From Egibacter rhizosphaerae (GTDB taxonomy: Bacteria; Actinomycetota; Nitriliruptoria; Euzebyales; Egibacteraceae), in the NCBI RefSeq assembly GCF_004322855.1, contig NZ_CP036402.1:2356001-2420000 (forward strand): DNA of 64,000 nt. The letters are read 5' to 3'. The notes under the pieces are model-generated. The model made no database searches and was not told the DNA's origin. It saw nothing but the letters and a program-made list of their open reading frames with translations. The number at the start of each line of letters is the position of its first letter. Position 1 is the stretch's first letter. A program made the position numbers and the translations under genes. Of this stretch, positions 25,324 to 33,477 are shown one piece after another.

Positions 25324-26781
25324 TCAGGGGCAGGGTTCGGGTTCGACCGTGAGCTCGTCGAAGTCGTTCGCGCCCTCCACCAGCACGCAGGCCTCGGAGT
25401 CGTCGAACTGGTCGTGCACACCGACGGCCGTGACGCCACCGCCCTCGGTGAACAGCTCCACGCTCACGTCGGGGTCGAGCTCCGGCGCCTGCTCGGCGAG
25501 GTCCTCCCACGCGTCGACGTCGTCGACCGCGTCGCCCTCGTCGAAGCCGAAGTCCGGTTCGTGCACGCTGCCGGGCGCCTGCTGGTAGGCCAGGCCCTCG
25601 GCGAACATTACGGCGTAGCCGCCCTCCGGCCCGCTGAACTCGTCGTCGAACTCGTCGTCGAACTCGTCATCGAACAGGTCGTCCTCGTCGAGTTCGAGCT
25701 CGTCGTCGAAGAGCTCCTCGTCGTTCAGAAGGGGGTCGTCGGCGGGATCGAGCATGTCGCCGAACATGCTCTGGAAGCCCTCGACGACGCCGACCACGTC
25801 CCACTCGGCCGCGTCCTCGGGCACGTCGATGGCACCGCTGAACTCCTCGAAGTCGAGCCGCACACCGAACGACTCGACGTCGTCGGGCATCTCGTCGGCG
25901 TCGGCCACGTCCCAGTCCGCGAACTGGGTGAAGTCCGCCTCGATGCGGGTCAGCTCACCGCCGTCGACCCAGACGTCGGTCGTGAACTCCTCGTCGGGGA
26001 CGTCGCCCATGTCGAGGTCCTCGGCACCGGGGCCGGCCGGTGCGTCGAAGACGAGGTTCCCGGTGTCCTCGACGAACCGGGCCACCGCGGGCAGGGGCGC
26101 GCTGACCGCGAGGTGCTCCCCGACGTCGTCGGAGTCGACGTACTCGACCGCGACGTCCTCCTCGTAGAGCCGCTCGAGGTCCTCGAGGATCTCCTCCTCG
26201 GCCTCCTCGAAGGCCTCCTCGAGATCGGAGAAGGACTCGTCGCCCATCTGGCCGTCGTCGAGCTCCTCGAGCTGTTCGAGGGCCTCCTCCACGCCCACGA
26301 TCGCGATCCACTCGCCGTCGAAGAGCGCGCTCGTGGGGAACTGCAACATCCCGCCGAACATGCCCAGGGCCATCTCCATCTCCTGGACCTCGGACTCGCT
26401 GCCGTCGAACACCTCGACCAGGTGGTCGACGTCCACGCGCACGAAGATCTCGTCCTGACCCTCGGCACGCATCTCGAACGCGTCCCCGCCATCCACGACC
26501 GCAGCGAACTCGAACGCGTCGTCGTCGAACCCGAACGACGTGCGCAGCGAGGAGTTGAGCCACGTCTCGGCATGCTCGGGTTCGAGTCCGTCATCCTGGA
26601 AGAGGGCAATCAGCGAGTCCTGATCGGCCAGTACTGACGTGTCGATGGTTGTCCCGCCGCTGCCCGCCAAATTCTCTAGCGCCTCGTCCAGCGCCCCCCG
26701 AGGATCCTCCTGCGCGCCTGACCCGCATGCCGTGAGTAGTAGCATCAAGCCCGCGGTAAATGCGAAGACAAGCAACCTCAT
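25324..26781 (-). CDS. Acidic lipoprotein of unknown function
   Basis: The 485-residue precursor has a signal peptide ending in the lipobox LLLTAC, so the mature protein should be lipid-anchored outside the membrane. The body is strikingly acidic. It recalls LppX/LprG-type or DUF6612-like lipoproteins by layout (two beta-sheet halves, FVRVDVDHLVEVFDG; ELTRIEADFTQFADW) but I do not recognise the family. An internal (D)DEFDDEF run comes from a 12-bp DNA repeat. The ATG at 26781 has GGGAGGT upstream. Confidence 0.75.
   Translation of the reverse strand: MRLLVFAFTAGLMLLLTACGSGAQEDPRGALDEALENLAGSGGTTIDTSVLADQDSLIALFQDDGLEPEHAETWLNSSLRTSFGFDDDAFEFAAVVDGGDAFEMRAEGQDEIFVRVDVDHLVEVFDGSESEVQEMEMALGMFGGMLQFPTSALFDGEWIAIVGVEEALEQLEELDDGQMGDESFSDLEEAFEEAEEEILEDLERLYEEDVAVEYVDSDDVGEHLAVSAPLPAVARFVEDTGNLVFDAPAGPGAEDLDMGDVPDEEFTTDVWVDGGELTRIEADFTQFADWDVADADEMPDDVESFGVRLDFEEFSGAIDVPEDAAEWDVVGVVEGFQSMFGDMLDPADDPLLNDEELFDDELELDEDDLFDDEFDDEFDDEFSGPEGGYAVMFAEGLAYQQAPGSVHEPDFGFDEGDAVDDVDAWEDLAEQAPELDPDVSVELFTEGGGVTAVGVHDQFDDSEACVLVEGANDFDELTVEPEPCP
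25636..25683. repeat. 12-bp in-frame tandem repeat in the acidic lipoprotein gene
   Basis: Four 12-bp units (consensus GAACTCGTCGTC, last unit diverged) encode repeated DDEF on the reverse strand. The in-frame length keeps the gene open and allows copy-number change. Confidence 0.85.
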
Positions 26782-27074
26782 CACGTACCTCCCGTCTGTG
26801 GAAGCGTTGATACTAGCGGGTTCGGTGACCTTCCGGTGACGACCATCCACTCCCTTTCGGGCAATGCGATGCCGGGATGAGAACGCCACGTCCTCCGCGT
26901 CGTCCTCAACGGAACGGGCATTAGGCCGTGACCGGTGACAGCGTGGACGCCCGCTCGCGACGCACCGGGCATCCGCGCCGTGGCCCCCGGTTCGGACCGT
27001 GGCCGCGCCGGTGAACTTCCGCGACGTGCGCTGCGTATCCCCTCGCGAGGAACCCGTCGACACGGAGGCTCGTG

Positions 27075-27716
27075 ATGGTACTGGGACCGTTGCGCAGACT
27101 GCTGATCGTGCTGGGGGCGTTGCTGCTGGTGGCGGGGTGCGCGGACGACGTCGACGAGCCGGCGGCCGACACCGATGGCGACCCCGCTGACGAGGAACCC
27201 GACGGCGATCCGGACGACGACGAGCCCGACGAACCGGCCGACGACGAACCCGACGTCGACGAGCCCGACGACGAACCGGCCGAGGAAGACGACGCCGCGG
27301 AGGCCGACGTGGGGCTCCGGATCGAGGACGGCGACCTCGGCGAGTTCCTCGTCGACGGGGAGGGCATGACGCTCTACCTGTTCACCCAGGACGAGGGCGG
27401 CGAGAGTGTCTGCTACGACGAGTGCGCGGAGAACTGGCCACCGTTGCTCGTCGACGACGACGTCGAGGCGGGCGAGGGGGTCGACGAGGACCTCGTCAGC
27501 ACGACGACCCGCGACGACGGCGAGGAGCAGGTGACCTACGGCGACTGGCCCCTGTACTACTGGATCGCGGACGAGGAACCGGGTGACACCGACGGCCAAG
27601 GCGTCGAGGATGTCTGGTACCTCGTGAGCCCCGACGGCGAGGAGATCACCGGCTCCGCCGATGACGCCGACGAGGACGACGGGGACGGCGAGGGCGAGAT
27701 GGACACCGGCTACTGA
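27075..27716 (+). CDS. Lipoprotein with COG4315 (secreted repeat) domain
   Basis: The 213-residue precursor has a lipobox (LLLVAGC), a low-complexity Asp/Glu/Pro spacer of about 60 residues and one COG4315/PF03640-type domain: GEFLVDGEGMTLYLFTQD, GGESVCYDECAENWPPLL and QVTYGDWPLYYW. The paired Cys (CYDEC) are conserved in the family. Function is unknown; some members are membrane-bound and expressed under stress. ATG 27075 is 6 nt after GGAGG. It lies just upstream of an ECF sigma gene, an arrangement that suggests shared control. The 293-bp divergent gap upstream holds no gene. Confidence 0.85.
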   Translation: MVLGPLRRLLIVLGALLLVAGCADDVDEPAADTDGDPADEEPDGDPDDDEPDEPADDEPDVDEPDDEPAEEDDAAEADVGLRIEDGDLGEFLVDGEGMTLYLFTQDEGGESVCYDECAENWPPLLVDDDVEAGEGVDEDLVSTTTRDDGEEQVTYGDWPLYYWIADEEPGDTDGQGVEDVWYLVSPDGEEITGSADDADEDDGDGEGEMDTGY

Positions 27717-27726
27717 GGCCGGGGAG

Positions 27727-28287
27727 GTGGACGCCGTCCAGCGCGAGCGGTCCGAGCAGGCGCGTCTGGTCGCGGGCGTGGCCGAGGGCGACCGGGGGGC
27801 TCTCGCCGCGCTCTACGACGCCTATGCGGGCCCGCTGTACGGCTTCGCGCTGCGGCGCCTCGGCGACGCGGCCCTAGCGGAGGAACTCGTGCAACAGGTG
27901 CTCCTGCAGGTGTGGCGGCACGCGGGCCGCTACGACCCCCAGCGGGGCTCGGTGCGGACCTGGATCATGGCGATCGCGCGGAACGCCACCGTCGACCTGC
28001 ACCGGCGCCGGCCCGCCGACCGGCCCACGTGGCCGCTGCCGGACCGCGCCGTGCCCGATGAGAACGACGAGCTGGAGCACCTGCTGCAGGCAGAGATGGT
28101 CCGAGCGGCGCTGGAGCGGCTGTCCCACGAGCACCGTCGTGTGCTGGAGCTCGTCTACTTCCGCGGGTGCAGTCAGGCCGAGGCCGCCGAGCAGCTGGGC
28201 CTGCCGTTGGGCACCGTCAAGTCACGCACCTACTACGCGCTCAAGGCGTTCCGGCTGGCTCTCGAGGAGCTGGGGGAGGCACCGTGA
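27727..28287 (+). CDS. ECF RNA polymerase sigma factor (SigK-like)
   Basis: The 186-residue protein has region 2 (LYDAYAGPLYGFALRRLGD, AEELVQQVLLQVWRHAGRYD, GSVRTWIMAIARNATVDLHR) and region 4 (LERLSHEHRRVLELVYFRGC, SQAEAAEQLGLPLGTVKSRT). It resembles the SigK/RpoE-like ECFs paired with zinc-binding anti-sigma factors. The GTG at 27727 is used; the ribosome site is GAGGCCGGGG. It overlaps the anti-sigma gene by 4 nt. Confidence 0.93.
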   Translation: MDAVQRERSEQARLVAGVAEGDRGALAALYDAYAGPLYGFALRRLGDAALAEELVQQVLLQVWRHAGRYDPQRGSVRTWIMAIARNATVDLHRRRPADRPTWPLPDRAVPDENDELEHLLQAEMVRAALERLSHEHRRVLELVYFRGCSQAEAAEQLGLPLGTVKSRTYYALKAFRLALEELGEAP

Positions 28288-29003
28288 GCACCCGGGACGA
28301 TCGACACGGCGACGAAGCCTGCGAGGGCATCCGCGAGGAGCTCGGCGGGTACGTGCTCGGGGGCCTCGAGGAGCGCGAGGTCGCCGTCGTCGACGTGCAC
28401 CTCGCCAGCTGCCCGGCGTGCCGCGCCGAGCTCGACGAGCTGTCCGGTCTGCCGGACCTGTTGGAACTGGCCGCGGAGACCCCGCCCCGCGTGCCGCCGG
28501 ACCTGCGCGACCGCGTGGTCACCAGCGCTGCGCTGGAGCCTGCCGAGCCCGACCGGCCATCCTCCTGGGCTCGGCTCGTGCTCACCGTCGCGGCCGCCGT
28601 GCTGATCGGGGTCGCGCTCGGAGCGGCCGCGACCGTCGCGACGGTGGCCGGCGATCCCCCCGCGGACGATGTGGTGGCACTCGGCGACAGCGGACCGGAC
28701 GAGGGCCTCGAGAGGGCCATCGACGGCGAGGCGCGGCTGCGCGACTCCCCCTCCGGCGTGCAGCTGCAGCTCGAGGCGCGGGGCCTGCAGCCGGACCCGG
28801 ACGTGGCCTACTACCACGTCTGGCTGGAGCTGCCCTCCGGGGACCGGGTCAGCGCCGGCACCGTGCTGCCCGACGAGGACGGCGAGGTCGACGCGTCGCT
28901 GACCTGCGGCGGCGCGCTGGAGGACTACGACGCGTTGACGATCACCGCGCATCCGTACCTCGACGCCGAGGGCGACGCGCTCGTGCGCACCACGTTGAAC
29001 TGA
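28284..29003 (+). CDS. Membrane anti-sigma factor (RskA-like, zinc-binding)
   Basis: The 239-residue protein has an N-terminal ZAS domain with HxxxCxxC (VHLASCPACRAELDEL), a membrane helix (LVLTVAAAVLIGVALGAAAT) and an extracytoplasmic RskA-type C-terminal domain (VAYYHVWLELPSGDRVSAG). It should hold the sigma factor encoded immediately upstream at the membrane. GTGA overlap (28284-28287) implies stoichiometric translation. Confidence 0.92.
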   Translation: MSTRDDRHGDEACEGIREELGGYVLGGLEEREVAVVDVHLASCPACRAELDELSGLPDLLELAAETPPRVPPDLRDRVVTSAALEPAEPDRPSSWARLVLTVAAAVLIGVALGAAATVATVAGDPPADDVVALGDSGPDEGLERAIDGEARLRDSPSGVQLQLEARGLQPDPDVAYYHVWLELPSGDRVSAGTVLPDEDGEVDASLTCGGALEDYDALTITAHPYLDAEGDALVRTTLN

Positions 29004-29041
29004 CGGTGTGCGAGGACGGCCGACGGGCTGCGCGCGCTCGG

Positions 29042-30148
29042 TCAGCGCGTCGCCTTGGACGCGACGTAGAGGCAGTTCAGCGGGTCGTCGGGCAGGTCGT
29101 GCACCCCGATCTCGGCGAAGCCGGCGTCGCCCAACAGGCCGGTGGCCCGGTCGCGCCCCCACGCGGTTCCCAGACCCGCGCCGTCCTCGGACAGCGAGAC
29201 GGTCAGGCAGTGCAGGGTGCTCACCGAGTAGATGAACGGGGCCAGCGGATGGTCGAGGTTGTCCTCCAGGGAGCTGGCCGCGTCGACGTCGTACATCACG
29301 AACACGCCGCCGGGTGCCAGGGCGTCGTGGATCCGTCGGAGCACGCCCGCGGGATCCACCAGATCGTGGATGACATCGAACGCGAACACGGCGTCGAACG
29401 GGGGGTCCACGGGCAGTTCGCGCGCGTCGCGCGCGTCGAACGAGACGTTGCCCAGCGCCCAGCCGGCCGCTTCCTCGCGCGCCCGATCGAGCGCGTGGGT
29501 GGCGATGTCGTAGCCCACGAACCTCGAGGCCGGGTAGTGGCGGGCCATGAGGTTGGTGGAGTGTCCGGTGCCACAGCCCACGTCGGCGACACGGATGCCG
29601 TGAAGCATGCGCTCGGGCAACGGGCTCGCGCACGGCAGGATGCCCTCCATGAGGGTGCTGTCCAGGACGCCGCGTGAGAGGCCGTCCATGACATTGGTGA
29701 AGGCGGGTCGATAGGCCTCGAACGGGACCCCGCCGCCCTCGGTGAACGCTCGGGCGACGTCGGGGACGTAGGTGGCCAGCAGCGAGGTGATCTGGCTCTG
29801 CGGCGCGAGGTTGAGGGCACCGCCGCCGGTGAGGCAGACCGCGTGCTCGGTTGGCAGCTCGTAGCGGACGGTCCGTGGGTCGTAGCTGACGACGCCGGCA
29901 GCGGTCAGGGCCGCGAGCCACTCCCGGACGTAGCGTTCGCTCGCTCCGCCACGAGCGGCGAGCTCGTCGCTCGAGGCTGGGGCCTCCGCGAGCCGGTCCA
30001 GCAGGCCCGTGCGATGGCCGACATCGATCATGTAGGTGACCATGCCGCCGGTGTAGTAGCCGAACACCCGCTCCGCGAAGGCTTCCACGGCGGCGGGGTC
30101 GGGTGAGGGCTCGGCTGTGCTCCCGCGGTGTTCGAGGTCGGTGGTCAT
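29042..30148 (-). CDS. SAM-dependent methyltransferase with N-terminal winged helix
   Basis: The 368-residue protein has an N-terminal winged-helix segment (LAARGGASERYVREWLAALT) as in Rv2258c-like and small-molecule O-methyltransferases. A class I SAM domain follows: VADVGCGTGHSTNLMARHYP, VGYDIATHAL, FDAVFAFDVIHDLVDP and LRRIHDALAPGGVFVMYDV. Length matches that family. Substrate unknown. The ATG at 30148 has GGGGAGG upstream. Confidence 0.88.
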   Translation of the reverse strand: MTTDLEHRGSTAEPSPDPAAVEAFAERVFGYYTGGMVTYMIDVGHRTGLLDRLAEAPASSDELAARGGASERYVREWLAALTAAGVVSYDPRTVRYELPTEHAVCLTGGGALNLAPQSQITSLLATYVPDVARAFTEGGGVPFEAYRPAFTNVMDGLSRGVLDSTLMEGILPCASPLPERMLHGIRVADVGCGTGHSTNLMARHYPASRFVGYDIATHALDRAREEAAGWALGNVSFDARDARELPVDPPFDAVFAFDVIHDLVDPAGVLRRIHDALAPGGVFVMYDVDAASSLEDNLDHPLAPFIYSVSTLHCLTVSLSEDGAGLGTAWGRDRATGLLGDAGFAEIGVHDLPDDPLNCLYVASKATR

Positions 30149-30301
30149 CGCCTCCCCTTTCTCCCGGCGGCCGTCGGTCAGGCCGCTACGGGAGGACACT
30201 ACGGGCGTGGTGCCGCGCGCCTCATCGGGCGGAATGCGCAACATGGCTTGCGGGCGGATGGGTGGATTCACCCACGCCGGGGACCGAGCCGCGGGGGCGG
30301 A

Positions 30302-30583
30302 TCAGGGGTGGCGCTTGGTCATCTCATCGGGGTACTCGTGGAAGTACCGGGTGATCGTGTCGAGCGAGAACTCCGGCAGGATGGCGCTGGCGGGCTCGCG
30401 CTCGAGCAGGAAGACGAACGACGTGCGGACGAGCCGGTCGGCCTCGACCCCCTGGGGGAGGCCGGCCTGCGCGCGATCGGGCACGGTCACCCGGTGACGG
30501 GTCGTGCCGCTGTCGCTGCTCACCGTCACGTCGAACGTGTCGGGTGTGCCCGTGGGTTGGACGTCGATGTCGTGTGCGCTCAT
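30302..30583 (-). CDS. Small conserved hypothetical protein
   Basis: The 93-residue protein has a beta-rich N-terminal half (FDVTVSSDSGTTRHRVTVP) and a helical C-terminal half (FVFLLEREPASAILPEFSLDTITRYF). Actinobacteria encode similar short proteins of unknown function. The ATG at 30583 has only a weak ribosome site. It precedes the methyltransferase gene on the same strand by 153 bp. Confidence 0.6.
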   Translation of the reverse strand: MSAHDIDVQPTGTPDTFDVTVSSDSGTTRHRVTVPDRAQAGLPQGVEADRLVRTSFVFLLEREPASAILPEFSLDTITRYFHEYPDEMTKRHP

Positions 30584-30871
30584 GCGAGCAGTCTTGCAGG
30601 CGCGGCGCGGACTCATGCATGCGCTGGTGGGCAGATGACCGCAGGGGCGCGGCCGTCCGCGTGGCAGCCCGCGGGTCGGTAGCGGAGGTTTCGAGTTCGG
30701 CAGCCTGGTCACAGTGGAGCGCGCTAAGCGTCAGCGGTGTCGGAAGCTCGGGCGCCGGTTGGCACTCCGCCTCGTGGGCGGACTACCGCGACGGTGCGGA
30801 GTCGTGCGCCCGCCAGTGACCCCTGCCGTCCCAAGGGTGCCGCCACGGCGGGGGGTGGTCGGGGCGTCTGC

Positions 30872-31867
30872 GTGTGGAAGAAGGTGAGGGCCCTGCTGCA
30901 GCAGCCCACTAACGAATTGCGTCACGAGGCGCTGTTTCACGCCGGTCACGATGGCCTCGTCGACTCGGTTGTGCCCTTCGTGCGCGAGGGGGTGCGCGAG
31001 GGTGAGGCCGTCCTGGTCGGCGCCACGCCGGCGAAGCTGGCTGCGATCCGTGCGGGGCTGCAGGAGGCCGAGATCGAGGCCGTGCAATGGCAGCGCAACG
31101 ACGAGCGCTACGCCCGTCCGTCGCCGCTCCTGGGCGAGACGCTGCGATGGTGCGAGGCCGAGCTCGCTCGGGGGCAGCGGGTGCGCCTGTTGAGCGAGCC
31201 GCCGCTGGCCTCGGCCTCGCACGAGGACGCCCGGGAACTGTCCCTGATCGATGCCGCGTTCAACGAGGTCGCCGGCCTGGCGGGTGTGGCGGCGGTCTGT
31301 CTCTACGACCTCGAGGCGGTCCCCTCGCGGTGGATCGCGCAAGCGCGCCGGAGCCATGCCGAGTTGGTCGAACGGGACGGACGCCGGCCCAGCGAGGCCT
31401 ACGTCGGACCTCGGGAGCTTTTGGCCGACGAGCACCTCGGGCCCCTGCCCTGGCCCTCGGGGGCGGTGCAGGAGCTGATCTGCCCCGCGCCCGACGAGGC
31501 GTGCTCAGCCGCGCGTGAGCTGGGTCGGGGCGCGGGACTGCCCGATCACCGCCTCGAGGCCTTCGTGGAGGCGGTCGGGGAGGTCGCCACCAACGCATGG
31601 GTGCACGCCCTTCCCGACCGGGGCCGCTTCTGGTGGGGTGAGGCACGGCTGGTCTGCGAGGTGAGCGACTACGGCCCGATCGATGCCGACGGCTCCCTGG
31701 ACCCCCTGACCGGATACACCCCGCCGACCGCCGAGCGTCCCGGCGGAGGGCTGTGGCGCACCCGCCAGCTCGCCGACCTGGTCCAGATCCGCAGCCACGC
31801 GCACCGCACCGTCGTGCGGGTGCACGTCGACCTGCCCTCGGTCGCTCGCGCGGCCACCCCCCGCTGA
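30872..31867 (+). CDS. MEDS-domain anti-sigma regulatory kinase (RsbW-like)
   Basis: The 331-residue protein joins an N-terminal MEDS domain (LRHEALFHAGHDGLVDSVVP; GEAVLVGATPAKLAAI; RLLSEPPLASASHEDARELS) to a C-terminal HATPase domain of the RsbW type (EAFVEAVGEVATNAWVHAL, with the N-box Asn; GGGLWRTRQLADLVQI). Such fusions are common in actinobacteria; they are thought to sense small molecules or redox state and to modulate sigma or anti-sigma partner switching. GTG 30872 is used; GTG 30884 is possible. The 288 bp upstream hold no gene. Confidence 0.82.
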   Translation: MWKKVRALLQQPTNELRHEALFHAGHDGLVDSVVPFVREGVREGEAVLVGATPAKLAAIRAGLQEAEIEAVQWQRNDERYARPSPLLGETLRWCEAELARGQRVRLLSEPPLASASHEDARELSLIDAAFNEVAGLAGVAAVCLYDLEAVPSRWIAQARRSHAELVERDGRRPSEAYVGPRELLADEHLGPLPWPSGAVQELICPAPDEACSAARELGRGAGLPDHRLEAFVEAVGEVATNAWVHALPDRGRFWWGEARLVCEVSDYGPIDADGSLDPLTGYTPPTAERPGGGLWRTRQLADLVQIRSHAHRTVVRVHVDLPSVARAATPR

Positions 31868-32109
31868 AAGACAAGCCGGGCTCGGGAATGCCGTCCGGCG
31901 CGGACGCGTTGGCCCACACGGCGGCGTGCGGGCCTGCGGTGCGCACCTGTCCGGACGGCCCCGGGAGGGGCAAAGCGGCTCCCCGACGGTCACCCATCGC
32001 AGTGCGTCCCACCCTGCGTGGGCGTTTACCGGCGGAAGTGCGCGCCGATGGGGGCCGTGGGCCCGCACGCCGCCGCACGTCCCGACCCTCCACGAGAAGA
32101 AGCGCTCCC

Positions 32110-33000
32110 TTGCCTGCCATCCCGACCATCCACCCCGCCGCCAGCCCCGCCACCCTGCGCCTCGCCGAGCTCGGAGCCGAACTGCCGTCGGTCCCCCGGC
32201 GTCGGCCGCTGACCGTGTTGTGCGAACACGCCGAGCGGGACGCTGCGGCCGCCCGCCGCGTCGAGCAGGCCGTGCACACGCGCACTCACCACGCACTCGG
32301 CCGGGTCGGTGCCGCGCCGACGGTCGCTCGTGGCGGCGCCCTGCTCGCGGGCTCCACCCTGCTGGGCTTCGCGATCGCGCTGCTGTTGCAGGCCGAACTG
32401 GGTGCCGGCCCCTGGGACGTGCTGATCGGCGGCATCGCGGCACAACTCGGTGCCAGTCACGGGGCCGCGGCGGTGGCTGCCGGGGCGCTCGCGATCGGTC
32501 TCGGGGTCGCGATGGGCGGACGCCGGGCCGTCGGACCCGGGACGCTGGTCACCGTCGCGGTCGTGGGGCCCACCGTCGACGCGGCCCGCGCCGTGGTGCC
32601 GGCTGCTGCCAACGCCTTCGCGGGCACCGCGATGCTCGCTCTTGCGCTGGTCGCGATCGTCGCGGCGGTTTCGCTCATCGTCAGTGCGCGATTGGGGGGA
32701 GGCGCCGTGGAGGTGCTGACCCAGGGCCTGCGCGCACGCGGGGTGCCGATGCGGTGGGCGCGCACCGGGCTCGAGGCGACCGCGAGCGCGGTGGGATGGC
32801 TCGCCGGAGGTCCCGCGGGGCTTGCCACGGTCATCATCGCGGCCTCGATCGGTCACCTGCTGGCCTGGGCGTTGCCGCCCGCCCCGCCCCCCGGTCCGTC
32901 CTCCGAGGAAGCCAATGCATGCGACCGAACTGGATGTCCGGTTCTCGGACCTCGACCCGTACGGGCACGTCAACCACGCGGTGTACCTCACCTACTGTGA
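32110..33000 (+). CDS. YczE/YitT-like integral membrane protein
   Basis: The protein of about 296 residues has an atypical polar N terminus of about 80 residues and then the YczE core: LLGFAIALLLQAELGAGPWDVLIGG, five to six membrane helices and GPGTLVTVAVVGPTVD. Bacillus YczE-family proteins are membrane proteins of unknown transport role. The start is uncertain (TTG 32110, with GAGAAGAAG upstream, or a later GTG). The frame stays open for 86 bp into the thioesterase gene, giving a Pro/Arg-rich tail that is probably not conserved. Confidence 0.68.
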   Translation: MPAIPTIHPAASPATLRLAELGAELPSVPRRRPLTVLCEHAERDAAAARRVEQAVHTRTHHALGRVGAAPTVARGGALLAGSTLLGFAIALLLQAELGAGPWDVLIGGIAAQLGASHGAAAVAAGALAIGLGVAMGGRRAVGPGTLVTVAVVGPTVDAARAVVPAAANAFAGTAMLALALVAIVAAVSLIVSARLGGGAVEVLTQGLRARGVPMRWARTGLEATASAVGWLAGGPAGLATVIIAASIGHLLAWALPPAPPPGPSSEEANACDRTGCPVLGPRPVRARQPRGVPHLL

Positions 33001-33310
33001 GATCGGTCGCGTCGCCGCGCTCGAAGCGGTCGGCATGCCGCTCGATCGGATGCAGCGCGACGGCTTTCACGTCCCCATCGTCGAGGTGCTCGTACGCTTC
33101 GAGCAGCCGGCGGTCCTGGGCGATCGACTGACGGTGACCTCCGTGCTCACCGAACTGCGGGCCGCCTCGGCTCGCTGGGAACAGACCATCTCGCGTGGGG
33201 CCCGGACGCTCGCGACCGCCTGGGTGCGCAATGCGATCACCGATTCGGACGGCCGTCCCTGCCGGGGTCCCGCAGGGTTGGCCGAAGCCCTCGACGCCCT
33301 GCGCGGGTGA
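32915..33310 (+). CDS. Acyl-CoA thioesterase, 4HBT/YbgC family
   Basis: The 131-residue hotdog protein starts MHATELDVRFSDLDPYGHVN; the DxDxxGHVNN-like motif (DLDPYGHVNHAVYL) carries the catalytic Asp of the 4-hydroxybenzoyl-CoA thioesterase family, followed by YCEIGRVAALEAVG. It should hydrolyse acyl-CoA esters. ATG 32915 has GAGGAA upstream and lies inside the end of the YczE-like gene in another frame. Confidence 0.88.
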   Translation: MHATELDVRFSDLDPYGHVNHAVYLTYCEIGRVAALEAVGMPLDRMQRDGFHVPIVEVLVRFEQPAVLGDRLTVTSVLTELRAASARWEQTISRGARTLATAWVRNAITDSDGRPCRGPAGLAEALDALRG

Positions 33311-33477
33311 CCGGTGCGGACCGCACCGGCGTACCGGCACATCCGGTGGAGATTCGGGCTGGTCTCGTCCGACGGCGACGCGTAGCGTCCCGCGGCCTCG
33401 AGGGAGCGACCGGACCGGCGGGATCGGCGGGCGGCAGGCATCGGAGGCCGTCACTCCGCGGGAGGGAGTCGGGCGTC

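Noticed and set aside
25324-27063. Acidic lipoprotein extended to 27063
   Set aside because: A classical lipoprotein signal peptide with a good ribosome site starts at 26781; the extension has no features.
32018-33131. Alternative long frames over the YczE-like and thioesterase genes
   Set aside because: They are Arg-rich shadows without membrane helices or motifs.
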